Shown: in pieces, positions 42,205 to 50,199 of the stretch
How positions within the stretch are numbered: the stretch's first letter is position 1
How the letters are laid out: each line of letters starts with the position of its first letter
Assembly: GCF_003336745.1 (NCBI RefSeq)
Contig: NZ_QGMX01000013.1
Span: 1-63,742 of the forward strand
Reading direction: 5' to 3'
DNA from: Thermus caldifontis
GTDB lineage: Bacteria > Deinococcota > Deinococci > Deinococcales > Thermaceae
Length of the DNA: 63,742 nucleotides
Translations under genes and position numbers: made by a program
Notes under the pieces: model-generated
Told to the model about the DNA's origin: nothing
Databases searched by the model: none
What the model saw: the letters and a program-made list of their open reading frames with translations, nothing else

Positions 42205-42654
42205 ATGCGCCTTCTCGTCCTTTGCACCCACAACTCCGCCCGCAGCCAGATGGCAGAGGCTTGGCTTCGCCACTGGGCCAAGGAACTGGGGGTGGACCTC
42301 GAGGTCCACTCCGCCGGCACCGAGAAGACCTTCGTCAAGGAGGAGGCCAAAAGGGTGATGGCCGAGGTGGGGGTTGACCTAAAGGGGCACGCCTCCAAGA
42401 CCCTTCTGGAGGTGCCCGACCCGTGGGGGTTTGACCTGGTCCTCACCGTCTGCGACGCCGCACGGGAAGCCTGCCCCGCCTACCCCGCCAAGACGCAAAA
42501 GCGCCACGTCTCCTTCCCCGACCCTTCGGGAAAACCCCTGGAGGAGTGGCGCCGGGTGCGGGACGCCTTGGGGCGCATGGCCCGGTACCTGGTGGAAAAC
42601 CTCAAGGCAGGGCGCATCCCCACGGATGCGGAGCTAGAGGAAGCCGCAAGGTAG
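42205..42654 (+). CDS. arsC: arsenate reductase (low-molecular-weight phosphatase fold)
   Basis: The 149-aa protein has the P-loop CTHNSAR (C7-x5-R13) and the redox cysteines C83 and C90 in TVCDAAREAC, the arrangement of thioredoxin-coupled ArsC, plus FPDPSGKP. It reduces arsenate to arsenite; related proteins also dephosphorylate aryl phosphates. No arsenite pump or ArsR is adjacent, so resistance would need partners elsewhere. TAGGCT (42192-42197) ends seven bases before ATG 42205. Confidence 0.92.
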   Translation: MRLLVLCTHNSARSQMAEAWLRHWAKELGVDLEVHSAGTEKTFVKEEAKRVMAEVGVDLKGHASKTLLEVPDPWGFDLVLTVCDAAREACPAYPAKTQKRHVSFPDPSGKPLEEWRRVRDALGRMARYLVENLKAGRIPTDAELEEAAR

Positions 42655-42665
42655 CCCCATCGGGC

Positions 42666-43376
42666 TCACCCGGCCTCCAGGTCCCCCACGTGGATGGCCG
42701 CCACCCCAAAGGTGAGGAGCTCGTAGCGCACCCTAAAGCCCGCCTCCTCCATCAGGGCCTTTAGGGCCTCCGGTGGAGGAAAGGCCCCCACGCTTTCCGG
42801 CAGGTAGCGATAGGCCCCAAAGCTTCCCGAAACCAGCCCCCCCAGGAAGGGCAAGACCCTTTGGAAATAGACCCGGTAGACCAGGCCAAAGGCCCCCTTT
42901 GGAGGTGGGGGAAACTCCAGGATGACGAGCCGCCCCCCAGGGGCCAGGACCCGGCGTAGCTCCAATAGGGCCATCCGGTAGTCGGCGAAGTTGCGGAAAC
43001 CAAAGGCGATGGTAACGGCATCAAAGCTCCCTCCAGGGAAGGGAAGGGCCAGGGCATCCGCCTCCAGGAACTCCACCCCTAACCCCTGGGCCTGCGCCTT
43101 CTTGCGGGCGATCCCCAGCATGGGCGGGGCAAAGTCCGCCCCCACCACCTGGGCATGGGGAGCCTTCCTTTTCAGCATCAAGGCCAGGTCCCCGGTGCCC
43201 GTGGCCAGGTCCAGAATCCGCCTGGGGTTTTTCTCCAGGGCCAAGGCCACCGCCCGCCTGCGCCAGCGAAGATCGGCCCCAAAGGAAAGAAGCCGGTTCA
43301 AAAGGTCGTAGCGGGGGGCGATCTCCGAAAACATGCGCCGCACCCGCTTGGCCTTTTCCTCCGGCGAAACCGCCAC
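42666..43376 (-). CDS. menG: menaquinone biosynthesis C-methyltransferase (MenG/UbiE family)
   Basis: The 236-aa SAM-dependent enzyme methylates demethylmenaquinone, the last step to menaquinone, the quinone used by the Thermus respiratory chain. Family features: VRRMFSEIAPRYDLLNRLLS (12-31), ILDLATGTGDLAL (SAM motif I), ADALALPFPGGSFDAVTIAFG and RNFADYRMALLELRRVLAPGG. The start is GTG 43376; TAGACT (43388-43383 on the minus strand) ends six bases before it. It is divergent from the ABC permease gene. Confidence 0.92.
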   Translation of the reverse strand: MAVSPEEKAKRVRRMFSEIAPRYDLLNRLLSFGADLRWRRRAVALALEKNPRRILDLATGTGDLALMLKRKAPHAQVVGADFAPPMLGIARKKAQAQGLGVEFLEADALALPFPGGSFDAVTIAFGFRNFADYRMALLELRRVLAPGGRLVILEFPPPPKGAFGLVYRVYFQRVLPFLGGLVSGSFGAYRYLPESVGAFPPPEALKALMEEAGFRVRYELLTFGVAAIHVGDLEAG

Positions 43377-43436
43377 GGAAGGAGTCTAACACCTTCCAGG
43401 ACTTTAGACCCACGGGGCTAGGGTACAATCTTGGGC

Positions 43437-45269
43437 GTGTTGACGGACGAGAGGCGCCTAGGAGTCCTGGTGGCCTTGGGAGGAGGGGTTCTTTTCCTCC
43501 TTTGGTACCTGGCCCCCTGGGCGGTACCCCATCGCCTTTTTGGCGGCGAAGGCGTGCTCCTAAGCCCCTTCGGCCACCACCTGCCCCAAGGAAGCCTGCC
43601 CCAGGGTTACCGGGATGGCTGGCTCCTTTGGACCTTCTACCCCTCCCTGGCCTGGCTGGGCCTTACCCTGGCCCTGGCCTGGACCCCCAAGCCCGCCCGG
43701 AAGCTCTACCTCATGGGGGTCCTGGGCCTAGGCCTCTTCCTCCTCGCCTACCTCCTCTTCCAAGCCAGCGTGGCCCAGGTGAACGCCGGGGCAGAACGGC
43801 CCATCCTCAGGCGCTACAGCCTGGGGCTTGGGAGCTACGCCACCTTGGCCTTTAGCCTGTACCTTCTCCTTTTGGCCCGGCTTTTTTCCCCGGGTGGCCT
43901 GGCCTTTTTGGTGCGCCGGCGCGGGGTGGTGGTGCCCCTTTTCTCCCTCCTTCTGGCCTCCTTGCTGGGCGGGGTCATCGTGGCGGTGATGAAGAGGGCC
44001 CCGGGGGAGGCCCAGAGCCTGAGGGAAGCCTGGATGCTGAAGCTGGACCTCATCACCTACACCTACCAGCTCCTCTATAGCCCCCTGGTCAACCCCTCGG
44101 GCTTCCTGCAAAGCCTCCTTCTCGCCACCCCCTTGATCTTCACCGGGCTGGCCGTGGCCTTGGGCTTCCGCGGGGGACTTTTCAACATCGGGGCCCCGGG
44201 GCAGCTCATCCTGGGGGCCATCGCCGCCATGCTGGTGGGGGTGTACCTGCCCGGTCCCAGGTGGCTGGTGCTCCCCCTGGCCATCCTGGCCGCCGCCCTG
44301 GCCGGGGGGCTTTGGGGCGCCCTTCCGGGATGGCTTAAGGCCCGCTTCGGGGCCCACGAGGTGATCAACACCATCATGCTGAACTACATCGCCGCAAGCC
44401 TCTTCCTCTTCCTTATCTCCGCCAACGAGTACAAGTTCTTCGGGCGCACCCTGTATCTGCCCTTCAAGTACCCGGGCTACGAGGCCCGGAGCCACGAGAT
44501 CCGCCCCGAGGCCCGCATCCCCCACTGGACCGAGCTGGTGGCCCCGGGCGGGGAGCTTTCCTTCGCCCTACCCTTGGCCCTCCTCTTGGGCCTCCTGGGC
44601 TACTTCCTTACCCGGAAGAGCCTAGGCCATCGGGTGCTCATGGGCCTCCTTGGGGGTGTGGTGGGCTACGTGATGGGGGGCCTTTTGCCTGGACCCGGGG
44701 TGAGCTTTGGCCCCGACCTCACCTCGGTGCGGCTTAACGGGGCCTTCCTTTTGGCCCTTTTGGCCCTTTTCTTCTTCCACTTCTACGTCTTCCGCACCGT
44801 GGGGGGATATGAGCTCAGGGCCATGGGCTTGGCCCCCAAGGCCGCGGAGTACGGGGGGGTGATGGCCGGGCGGAAGGTGGTGCTCATCATGTTCCTGGCC
44901 GGGGCTTTGGCGGGCCTGGCCGCCACCCACTACGTGCTGGGCGGAGGGATCGACGAGTACCGCCTGAAGCAAGCCCTTCCCTACTCTGTGGGTTTTGACG
45001 GCATCGCCGTGGCCCTCATGGGCCAGAACACCCCCTTGGGGGTGGGCCTAGCCGCTTGGCTTTTCGGCATCCTCCTCACGGGGGGCTTGCAGGTGAACCT
45101 GCAGCTGGGCATCAGCCGGGAGTTGGTGGCGGTGCTTCAGGCCTTGATCGTGCTCTTCATCGCCGCCGGGGGCTTCCTGCCCCGCTACTTCACCGATCCC
45201 TTAAGGGCAGCGGAGGTGGAGGTTAGGGAAGAGGCCCGCAAACGGGAGGAAAGGGGGGAGGCCCGATGA
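43437..45269 (+). CDS. nucleoside/simple-sugar ABC transporter permease (large form)
   Basis: The 610-aa membrane protein belongs to the YufP/BmpC-type branch of the RbsC-like permeases. The C-terminal two thirds hold the family core (GLAVALGFRGGLFNIGAPGQL, AHEVINTIMLNYIAA, RAMGLAPKAAEYGGVMAGR). The N-terminal 200 residues add about five hydrophobic segments not found in typical members (about 350 aa). I take GTG 43437 as the start: TACAAT (43424-43429) ends seven bases before it; TTG 43431 is an alternative. The four-base overlap with the next permease gene shows coupling. No ATPase or BMP-type binding protein is adjacent. Confidence 0.85.
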   Translation: MLTDERRLGVLVALGGGVLFLLWYLAPWAVPHRLFGGEGVLLSPFGHHLPQGSLPQGYRDGWLLWTFYPSLAWLGLTLALAWTPKPARKLYLMGVLGLGLFLLAYLLFQASVAQVNAGAERPILRRYSLGLGSYATLAFSLYLLLLARLFSPGGLAFLVRRRGVVVPLFSLLLASLLGGVIVAVMKRAPGEAQSLREAWMLKLDLITYTYQLLYSPLVNPSGFLQSLLLATPLIFTGLAVALGFRGGLFNIGAPGQLILGAIAAMLVGVYLPGPRWLVLPLAILAAALAGGLWGALPGWLKARFGAHEVINTIMLNYIAASLFLFLISANEYKFFGRTLYLPFKYPGYEARSHEIRPEARIPHWTELVAPGGELSFALPLALLLGLLGYFLTRKSLGHRVLMGLLGGVVGYVMGGLLPGPGVSFGPDLTSVRLNGAFLLALLALFFFHFYVFRTVGGYELRAMGLAPKAAEYGGVMAGRKVVLIMFLAGALAGLAATHYVLGGGIDEYRLKQALPYSVGFDGIAVALMGQNTPLGVGLAAWLFGILLTGGLQVNLQLGISRELVAVLQALIVLFIAAGGFLPRYFTDPLRAAEVEVREEARKREERGEAR

Positions 45270-46189
45270 ACCTGGACACGGCCTTTTGGATCGCCCTCTT
45301 CTTCTCCACCCTGCGCCAGACCACACCCCTTTTGCTCACCGCCCTGGGGGGGATGTTCTCCGAAAGGAGCGGGGTGGTGAACATCGCCCTCGAGGGCATC
45401 ATCCTCTTCGGGGCCCTCACCGCAGCGGTGGTGGTGGAAAGGCTGGAATACGCCCTAGGCCCCGGACCCCATCCTTGGCTTCCCTGGGTGGGGGTCTTGA
45501 GCGCCATGGCCGTGGGTGGGCTGGTGGCCTGGGTGCACGCCGTGGTTTCCATCAAGTACCGGGCAGACCAGATCATCAGCGCCACCGCCATCAACCTCCT
45601 CGCCCTGGGAGCCCCTAGCCTGGTGCTCACCTACTTCTACGGCAACGCCACCAACTCCAAGGAGGTGGTGAACCGCCTCCCCCTTTGGGGCCCCGAAGGC
45701 TTTGCCCTTTCCCCCCTGGTCTACCTGGCCTTTCTCCTGGTGCCCCTAAGCTGGTGGATCCTCTTCAAGACCCCCTTTGGCCTGCGGCTTAGAGCCGTGG
45801 GCGAGCACCCCGAGGCCGCCGACACCTTGGGGGTGAACGTGTACCGTATGCGCTACATCGGGGTGGTTCTCTCCGGGATCCTGGCGGGCCTCGCCGGGGC
45901 CTATCTGGCCATCGGCTTCCTCAACCAGTTTGTGCGGGGCATGTCGGCGGGCATGGGCTTCATCTCCCTGGCGGCCATGATCTTCGGCAAATGGCACCCC
46001 TTGGGCATCCTCTTCTCCACCCTGCTTTTCGGCTTCGCCAGCGCCCTGGCCATCCAGCTTCAGGGTACGGAGATCCTGCCCGCCGTCTTGGTGCAAGCCT
46101 TCCCCTACGTGGTCACCGTCTTGGTGTTGGCAGGCTTCATGGGCAAAAGCCGTCCTCCGGCCGCGGTGGGCAAGCCCTACGAGAAGTAG
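45266..46189 (+). CDS. nucleoside/simple-sugar ABC transporter permease (partner)
   Basis: The 307-aa YufQ-type permease has GGMFSERSGVVNIALEGIILFG near the N-terminus, AVVSIKYRADQIISATAINL, and LRAVGEHPEAADTLGVNVYRMRY, the cytoplasmic coupling segment. About eight to nine membrane helices. It would form a heterodimer with the larger permease encoded just upstream, for import of nucleosides or related compounds. GGGGGAGG lies before ATG 45266 inside the upstream gene. Confidence 0.9.
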   Translation: MNLDTAFWIALFFSTLRQTTPLLLTALGGMFSERSGVVNIALEGIILFGALTAAVVVERLEYALGPGPHPWLPWVGVLSAMAVGGLVAWVHAVVSIKYRADQIISATAINLLALGAPSLVLTYFYGNATNSKEVVNRLPLWGPEGFALSPLVYLAFLLVPLSWWILFKTPFGLRLRAVGEHPEAADTLGVNVYRMRYIGVVLSGILAGLAGAYLAIGFLNQFVRGMSAGMGFISLAAMIFGKWHPLGILFSTLLFGFASALAIQLQGTEILPAVLVQAFPYVVTVLVLAGFMGKSRPPAAVGKPYEK

Positions 46190-46191
46190 GG

Positions 46192-46464
46192 TCAAGGGGT
46201 CCAGGTTTTGGCCAGCTGCCCAAAGCGGCGGCTTAGGGTGAGGGTACTACCGTCTTGGAAGCGAAGGATCACCTGCCCCCTGCCCAGGGTGAAGTCCACC
46301 ACCTCCTCCCCGGCTAGGCCCTGGACAAAGTGGGCGAAGCCATCCGAGCGCAGGTAAAGAAAACCCTCCCCCAAAGGGGTTTGCAGAAAGACCTGGGCCT
46401 CGGTGCCCTGGCGGTTCAAGGCCATCCGCCTCACCCAAAGGGCAAAAACCTGGGCTCGGCTCAT
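46192..46464 (-). CDS. small protein of unknown function downstream of ricT
   Basis: This 90-aa protein is not recognised. It begins MSRAQVFALWVRRMALNRQG and is rich in beta-prone segments (EAQVFLQTPLGEGFLYLRSD, VILRFQDGSTLTLSR), suggesting a small beta-barrel fold. It starts six bases after the stop of the PSP1 gene and is the last of the run metallophosphatase-holB-ricT-this gene. The ATG lies in GCGGGGATGAGC context with a weak ribosome-binding site. Confidence 0.6.
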   Translation of the reverse strand: MSRAQVFALWVRRMALNRQGTEAQVFLQTPLGEGFLYLRSDGFAHFVQGLAGEEVVDFTLGRGQVILRFQDGSTLTLSRRFGQLAKTWTP

Positions 46465-46469
46465 CCCCG

Positions 46470-47258
46470 CTAGGCCAGTTCCTCCTTGGCCACCTCCACC
46501 GTCTTCCCCTCCTCCAGGAAGAGCTCCACCGTCCCCTTCAAGGGGTTCACCTTTTGCACCTTGCCACACACCCCTTCCTTGGTGCAGACTCGGGCGTTTT
46601 TGCGGGGGAGCTCCGCAAGAAGCTCCTGGTATACAGGGTGCTCATAGGCCAGGCAGCAAAGGAGCCGGCCGCAGGGGCCGGAGATCTTTTCGGGGTTTAA
46701 GGGAAGCCCCTGGTCGCGGGCCAGTTTGATGGACACCTGGGCGAAACCCTGGAGCCAGGTGGAGCAGCAAGACTCCATCCCACAAGCCCCCAAGGTTCCC
46801 AGATAGGCGGCCTCCTCCCGGGGGCCCTCCGCCAGGAACTCCACCCGGGCCCCAAAGCGTTCGGCAAGCTCCCGGGTAAAGCGCCGGAGGTTGACCCGCT
46901 CCTCCGCAGCGTAGTGCACGGAAAGGTGGCGGCCATCCAGGGTGAAGTCGCACCCCAGCACCTTAGCCCTCACCCCCTCTTCCTGAAGGCGGGCCCTGAG
47001 GTAAAAGGCCGCCTCCTCCGCCTTGGCCCGGAGCCTTAAGGCCAGGTCCAGATCCTCCTTGGTGGCCAGGCGCACCACCTCCCCCGCCTCCTTCTCCTTG
47101 CGGGGAGGGGTGCGCACCTTTCCCACCTCCAAGCCCCGGCCCGTGCGCACCACCACATACGCCTCCAGGGGAGGGGGCTCCCCTTGGAAGCGAAAGTAGC
47201 GTAGGACAGGGGTGCGGGCTTTGCGCAGATCGGCGTGCAAGCGAACGCCCACGGTCAT
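46470..47258 (-). CDS. PSP1-domain protein (RicT/YaaT-like)
   Basis: The 262-aa protein shows the PSP1 core: RYFRFQGEPPPLEAYVVVRT, GLEVGKVRTPP, and a cysteine-rich segment LGACGMESCCSTWLQGF with PCGRLLCCLAYEHPVY later. In Bacillus, RicT with partners RicA and RicF carries Fe-S clusters and modulates RNase Y and mRNA maturation. The cysteines match that role. It overlaps the holB stop (ATGA), the usual holB-ricT neighbourhood of many bacteria. Confidence 0.88.
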   Translation of the reverse strand: MTVGVRLHADLRKARTPVLRYFRFQGEPPPLEAYVVVRTGRGLEVGKVRTPPRKEKEAGEVVRLATKEDLDLALRLRAKAEEAAFYLRARLQEEGVRAKVLGCDFTLDGRHLSVHYAAEERVNLRRFTRELAERFGARVEFLAEGPREEAAYLGTLGACGMESCCSTWLQGFAQVSIKLARDQGLPLNPEKISGPCGRLLCCLAYEHPVYQELLAELPRKNARVCTKEGVCGKVQKVNPLKGTVELFLEEGKTVEVAKEELA

Positions 47259-48064
47259 GTTTCCAAGTCTAAGGCCAAGCGGGCCAGGACCAGGTCCGGG
47301 CTCACATACCGCTCCAAGGCCTCCCGGGCTGCCTCCAGGGCCAGTAGAGCCCGGGGGGAGTGGCGAAAGGCGGCGTAAAGGGCGAAAACCCCCTCCTCAT
47401 CGGAAAGGAGCTCCTTAAGGAGGGCCAGCCGCCGCCAGGAGGAGGCAACCCTCACCTCCCTGGCCTTCTCCATGCGGGCCCGAAGGGCGCCAGGATCCGC
47501 CAGGGCCCTTAGGAGCCGGCCTGGAGCCCCAGCGGCGTAGGCCAGAAGTTCCGGGTCCCGGGTCAAGGGATAAAGCCGCTCCTCGGGCACCGGGGCAAAG
47601 GCCACCTCCAGGGCCCGGCTGGCCAGGGTGGGAAGGAGGGTGGCGCGGCCTGGAGCGATGAGGACAATGCGCCCGTAGGAAGGGGGTTCTTCCAGAAGCT
47701 TCAAGAGGGCGTTGGCCGCAGCCTCGGTGAGGAGGTGGGCGGAGTCCAAGATGGCCACCTTGACCCGCTCCCGGGGATGGGTGGCAAACCAGGCAAAAAG
47801 GGGTTCCACCTCCTCGAGGCGGATCTCCCCCTGCCCCTTCAGGCCCCGCTCCTTGGGGCCGATCTCCAGGAGGTCGGGGTGCTCCCCCAGGGCAGGGGGG
47901 GGAAACCCCCGGTTGAGCCCCCAGGCATACCAACGGGCCACAAGGCGCCTCCCCACCCCTTCTGGACCCGAGAAGAGCAAGGTGGAGGCGCCAAGCCGGG
48001 GCAGGAGCTCCAAGACGGCCTCGTGGCCGATTATTCCCCCAGGGTCAGGCGCTGGTAGAGCCAT
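47255..48064 (-). CDS. holB: DNA polymerase III delta-prime subunit
   Basis: The 269-aa clamp-loader subunit helps DnaX and delta open the beta clamp. Segments: IIGHEAVLELLPRL (N-terminal AAA+ domain), LFSGPEGVGRRLVARWYAW (a degenerate P-loop), VAILDSAHLLTEAAANALLKLLEEPPSYGRIV, and PTLASRALEVAFAPV (the SRC-like region with S-R). It lacks zinc-finger cysteines that other delta-prime proteins have. ATG 48064 is preferred: GGAGGAGGGG lies upstream. It overlaps the metallophosphatase gene by 34 bases. Confidence 0.92.
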   Translation of the reverse strand: MALPAPDPGGIIGHEAVLELLPRLGASTLLFSGPEGVGRRLVARWYAWGLNRGFPPPALGEHPDLLEIGPKERGLKGQGEIRLEEVEPLFAWFATHPRERVKVAILDSAHLLTEAAANALLKLLEEPPSYGRIVLIAPGRATLLPTLASRALEVAFAPVPEERLYPLTRDPELLAYAAGAPGRLLRALADPGALRARMEKAREVRVASSWRRLALLKELLSDEEGVFALYAAFRHSPRALLALEAAREALERYVSPDLVLARLALDLET

Positions 48065-48753
48065 ATAGGGAACCCCTCCTCCGCCAAGCGGTGGGCCACC
48101 CGTTCCAGGTCGTAATCCACCCGGAAAAAGGTGATCCCATCCCCTTCCCAAAGGGCAAAGGCCGCCCCCGGCACATGGTCGCGGGGCTGGCCCACCGAAC
48201 CCGGGTTGGCCAGGGCCCGCACCGTGGGGGGCAGGAGGAGCTCGCCCCCCTCGGCAAAGCGCTGGTAGCGCACCCAGGGGCGGGGCCCGGAAAGCTCCAA
48301 GAAAGCCCCGGCCAGGTGGGTGTGCCCGTGAAAGGTGAGGCGGTGCTCTGTACAGGCAAAGGCCTGGCGGGCCAGCTCCAGCCCGTCCAAGTACTCCAGG
48401 GGGTCACAGGGGCTGCCGTGCACCAACAGCGCCCCATCCACCTCCTTCTGCCAGGGCCAGGAGGCGAGGAAATCCAGGTGCCTTTGGGAAAGTCTCCTCC
48501 GCTGCCAGGCTAAGATCTCCAGGACCACCCCCTCCTGGGGCAGGCGGTCCAGGGCCAAAAGCCAGGCGTCGTGGTTGCCCAAAACGCACTGGGCCTCCAC
48601 CTCCATGAGCCAGTCCAACACCCGGTCCCCATCCGGATAGTAGCCCACGGCATCCCCCAGGAAAAGCACCCGGTCAAAAGGGGGTGCGGCCTTTAGCACC
48701 GCCTCCAGGGCAGGCCAGTTGCCGTGGATGTCGGAGAGGACCAGGTAACGCAC
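48031..48753 (-). CDS. calcineurin-like metallophosphoesterase (YfcE/MJ0936-like)
   Basis: The 240-aa protein has the five phosphoesterase motifs: LSDIHGNWPAL, FLGDAVGYYPDGDRV, LGNHDAW, LLVHGSP and FHGHTHLAG, giving a two-metal centre. Related proteins hydrolyse phosphodiesters or act on diadenosine polyphosphates; substrate is unknown. GTG 48753 is the start; TATTCT (48766-48761 on the minus strand) ends seven bases before it, in the leaderless layout, back to back with the promoter of the plus-strand gene. Confidence 0.88.
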   Translation of the reverse strand: MRYLVLSDIHGNWPALEAVLKAAPPFDRVLFLGDAVGYYPDGDRVLDWLMEVEAQCVLGNHDAWLLALDRLPQEGVVLEILAWQRRRLSQRHLDFLASWPWQKEVDGALLVHGSPCDPLEYLDGLELARQAFACTEHRLTFHGHTHLAGAFLELSGPRPWVRYQRFAEGGELLLPPTVRALANPGSVGQPRDHVPGAAFALWEGDGITFFRVDYDLERVAHRLAEEGFPIWLYQRLTLGE

Positions 48754-48760
48754 GGCCTTT

Positions 48761-48770
48761 AGAATACCAT
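48761..48770. promoter_or_regulatory. overlapping back-to-back -10 boxes
   Basis: AGAATACCAT holds two TANNNT hexamers on opposite strands: TATTCT on minus (48766-48761), seven bases before GTG 48753, and TACCAT on plus (48765-48770), seven bases before ATG 48778. They share two bases, so polymerase could bind in only one direction at a time. Confidence 0.55.
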
Positions 48771-48777
48771 GAGGGCT

Positions 48778-49425
48778 ATGGCTACCTTACGGCGTTCCCT
48801 AGGGGAACCGACCCTGCTGGAACAGCTTTGGGCGGACCTCGAGGTCCTCTCGGAGCACCTTCGGGCAGGACTGGACGAGTTCGGCACCCTGTACAGCTAC
48901 CTGGAGGGAGGACGGGGAGGAAGGACCTACCTCCTCCACGCCCCCTATGGGGAGGCCCTGGCCGTGCTCCAGGCCCTAAACGGCCTCTCTTTTCGGGGGC
49001 GCATACTCCTGGCCCTGGATCCTTCCCCCCTTTCCTCCACCCTGGAAGGCCTTCCCCTTACCGGCCCCACCCGGGCCCCCCTGGCCCACCTTCTGGAAAG
49101 AACCCGCCCCGACCGCCTCCTCTTGGCCTTTCCCGGAGAGGGTCTGGGCCAGAGCTTCCCGGGAGCCAAGGAAACCGCCGAGGGCTGGCTACCCCTGGAC
49201 GCCGAAGGGGAACCCCTGGCCCTCCACGTGGAAGCCCCCACCGGCCTCCTCTACCGGGAGGTACGGGCCTACGGCCCCTGGGAAAGCCCTCCCCTCAGCC
49301 TGGACCTACCCATAAGCCCAGGGCCCTACTGGGGAAGCGTGGGTTTAGCCTTGGGGATTCCCACCTACGGGGTGGGTCTGGTAAACTTACGGGCAAACCT
49401 GGAGGCGGTTCTTAGCCTCTGGTGA
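48778..49425 (+). CDS. protein of unknown function, 215 aa
   Basis: I do not recognise a family. The protein is soluble, with no signal peptide. It opens with a helical segment (LLEQLWADLEVLSEHLRAGL), then alternates beta-type stretches: GRTYLLHAPYGEALAVLQAL, GRILLALDPSPLSSTL, PDRLLLAFPGEGLG, and a C-terminal GLALGIPTYGVGLVNLRANLEA. The alternation suggests an alpha/beta fold with ligand loops (PSP, PGEG). ATG 48778 is chosen on the -10 position; an ATG three codons upstream (48769) is possible. A small membrane protein follows 12 bases later. Confidence 0.65.
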   Translation: MATLRRSLGEPTLLEQLWADLEVLSEHLRAGLDEFGTLYSYLEGGRGGRTYLLHAPYGEALAVLQALNGLSFRGRILLALDPSPLSSTLEGLPLTGPTRAPLAHLLERTRPDRLLLAFPGEGLGQSFPGAKETAEGWLPLDAEGEPLALHVEAPTGLLYREVRAYGPWESPPLSLDLPISPGPYWGSVGLALGIPTYGVGLVNLRANLEAVLSLW

Positions 49426-49437
49426 AGGGAGGAAGGT

Positions 49438-49638
49438 ATGGTGTACGTTGCTTTGTTCGCCATCGGAGCGGCCGTGGTTACCTTGCTCTTCTACCTGATC
49501 CTTAACCCTAGGGTCCTCACCACCGAGGGGGAGACCTTTGACCTGCGCTTTATCCTCTTCATGCTGATGCTCATCATCCTGGCCGCCAGCACCGTGGCGG
49601 TGATGCTGGTTCTGGGCAAGATGCACCACCTACTTTAA
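49438..49638 (+). CDS. small two-helix membrane protein
   Basis: The 66-aa protein is unknown. Two membrane helices (about 4-22, FAIGAAVVTLLFYLILN, and about 40-60, LFMLMLIILAASTVAVMLVLG) flank a short polar loop (PRVLTTEGETFDL). It ends in a His-containing tail (KMHHLL). GGGAGGAAGGT directly precedes ATG 49438, a strong ribosome-binding site. Its close spacing after the 215-aa unknown suggests a shared transcript. Confidence 0.7.
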   Translation: MVYVALFAIGAAVVTLLFYLILNPRVLTTEGETFDLRFILFMLMLIILAASTVAVMLVLGKMHHLL

Positions 49639-49657
49639 GCCCCCACCTGGGCCCAGG

Positions 49658-49695
49658 CCGCCTCGCTGAGGCGGTAGGGGGTTTTGAAAAACCCC
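49658..49695. terminator. two hairpins between convergent genes
   Basis: CCGCCTC-GCT-GAGGCGG (49658-49674) is followed by GGGGTTTT-GA-AAAACCCC (49678-49695). The second has a T-run within its 5' arm and an A-run on the other side, so it could terminate in either direction. The flanking genes converge here. Confidence 0.65.
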
Positions 49696-49737
49696 TGGCC
49701 CCAAGCCCCTGAACCTCCCTCCTCCGGAGGCCTCGGC

Positions 49738-50154
49738 TTAAGGGGTGTTTTGCGCCCTTTCCTGTAAAGCCTTCTCCAGGTAGGCGAGGTCCTTTTCCAG
49801 CACCTTGCGGGTGGCCTCGAGGACCGGGGCAAACTCGGGAGGGAACTCCTGGGCCAGGTGGTTCATGCACACCAGAAGCCCTTCCACCATGGTCTTCTCC
49901 TGCTCCCGCCGGCGCTTACCCCCCCTTAGGGCGCTATAGGCCAGGTGCTCCAGCCGCCGCACCACGCACACCCTGGGCTCTCCCCCTACCCCGGCGCAGG
50001 GAAGGCCCTCCGCACCCCCACAGGCCGTATAGGCCTTGGCGTAGAGGGGTGCTAGCTCCGGATGCCCTAAAAGCGCGGGCCCCAAGGGCCCCGCATGGGC
50101 CGCAGCTAGGCGGAGGTAGGCGGCGTGGCGGGTGCGGCGAATCTCCACCTCCAT
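49738..50154 (-). CDS. protein of unknown function with four cysteines, 138 aa
   Basis: Not recognised. It is mainly helical: IRRTRHAAYLRLAAAHAG, then a loop with cysteines (YTACGG, LPCAGVGG, RVCVVRR), then helices EQEKTMVEGLLVCMNHLAQ and LEATRKVLEKDLAYLEKALQ. Charged coiled-coil-like C-terminus. TAAGAT (50166-50161 on the minus strand) ends six bases before ATG 50154, so it is probably leaderless. It lies downstream of the TPR-like gene on the same strand, about 45 bases away. Confidence 0.62.
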   Translation of the reverse strand: MEVEIRRTRHAAYLRLAAAHAGPLGPALLGHPELAPLYAKAYTACGGAEGLPCAGVGGEPRVCVVRRLEHLAYSALRGGKRRREQEKTMVEGLLVCMNHLAQEFPPEFAPVLEATRKVLEKDLAYLEKALQERAQNTP

Positions 50155-50199
50155 AGTTCCATCTTAGTTAAGGGGCCCCGGGACAAATGCCCCAAAGGG

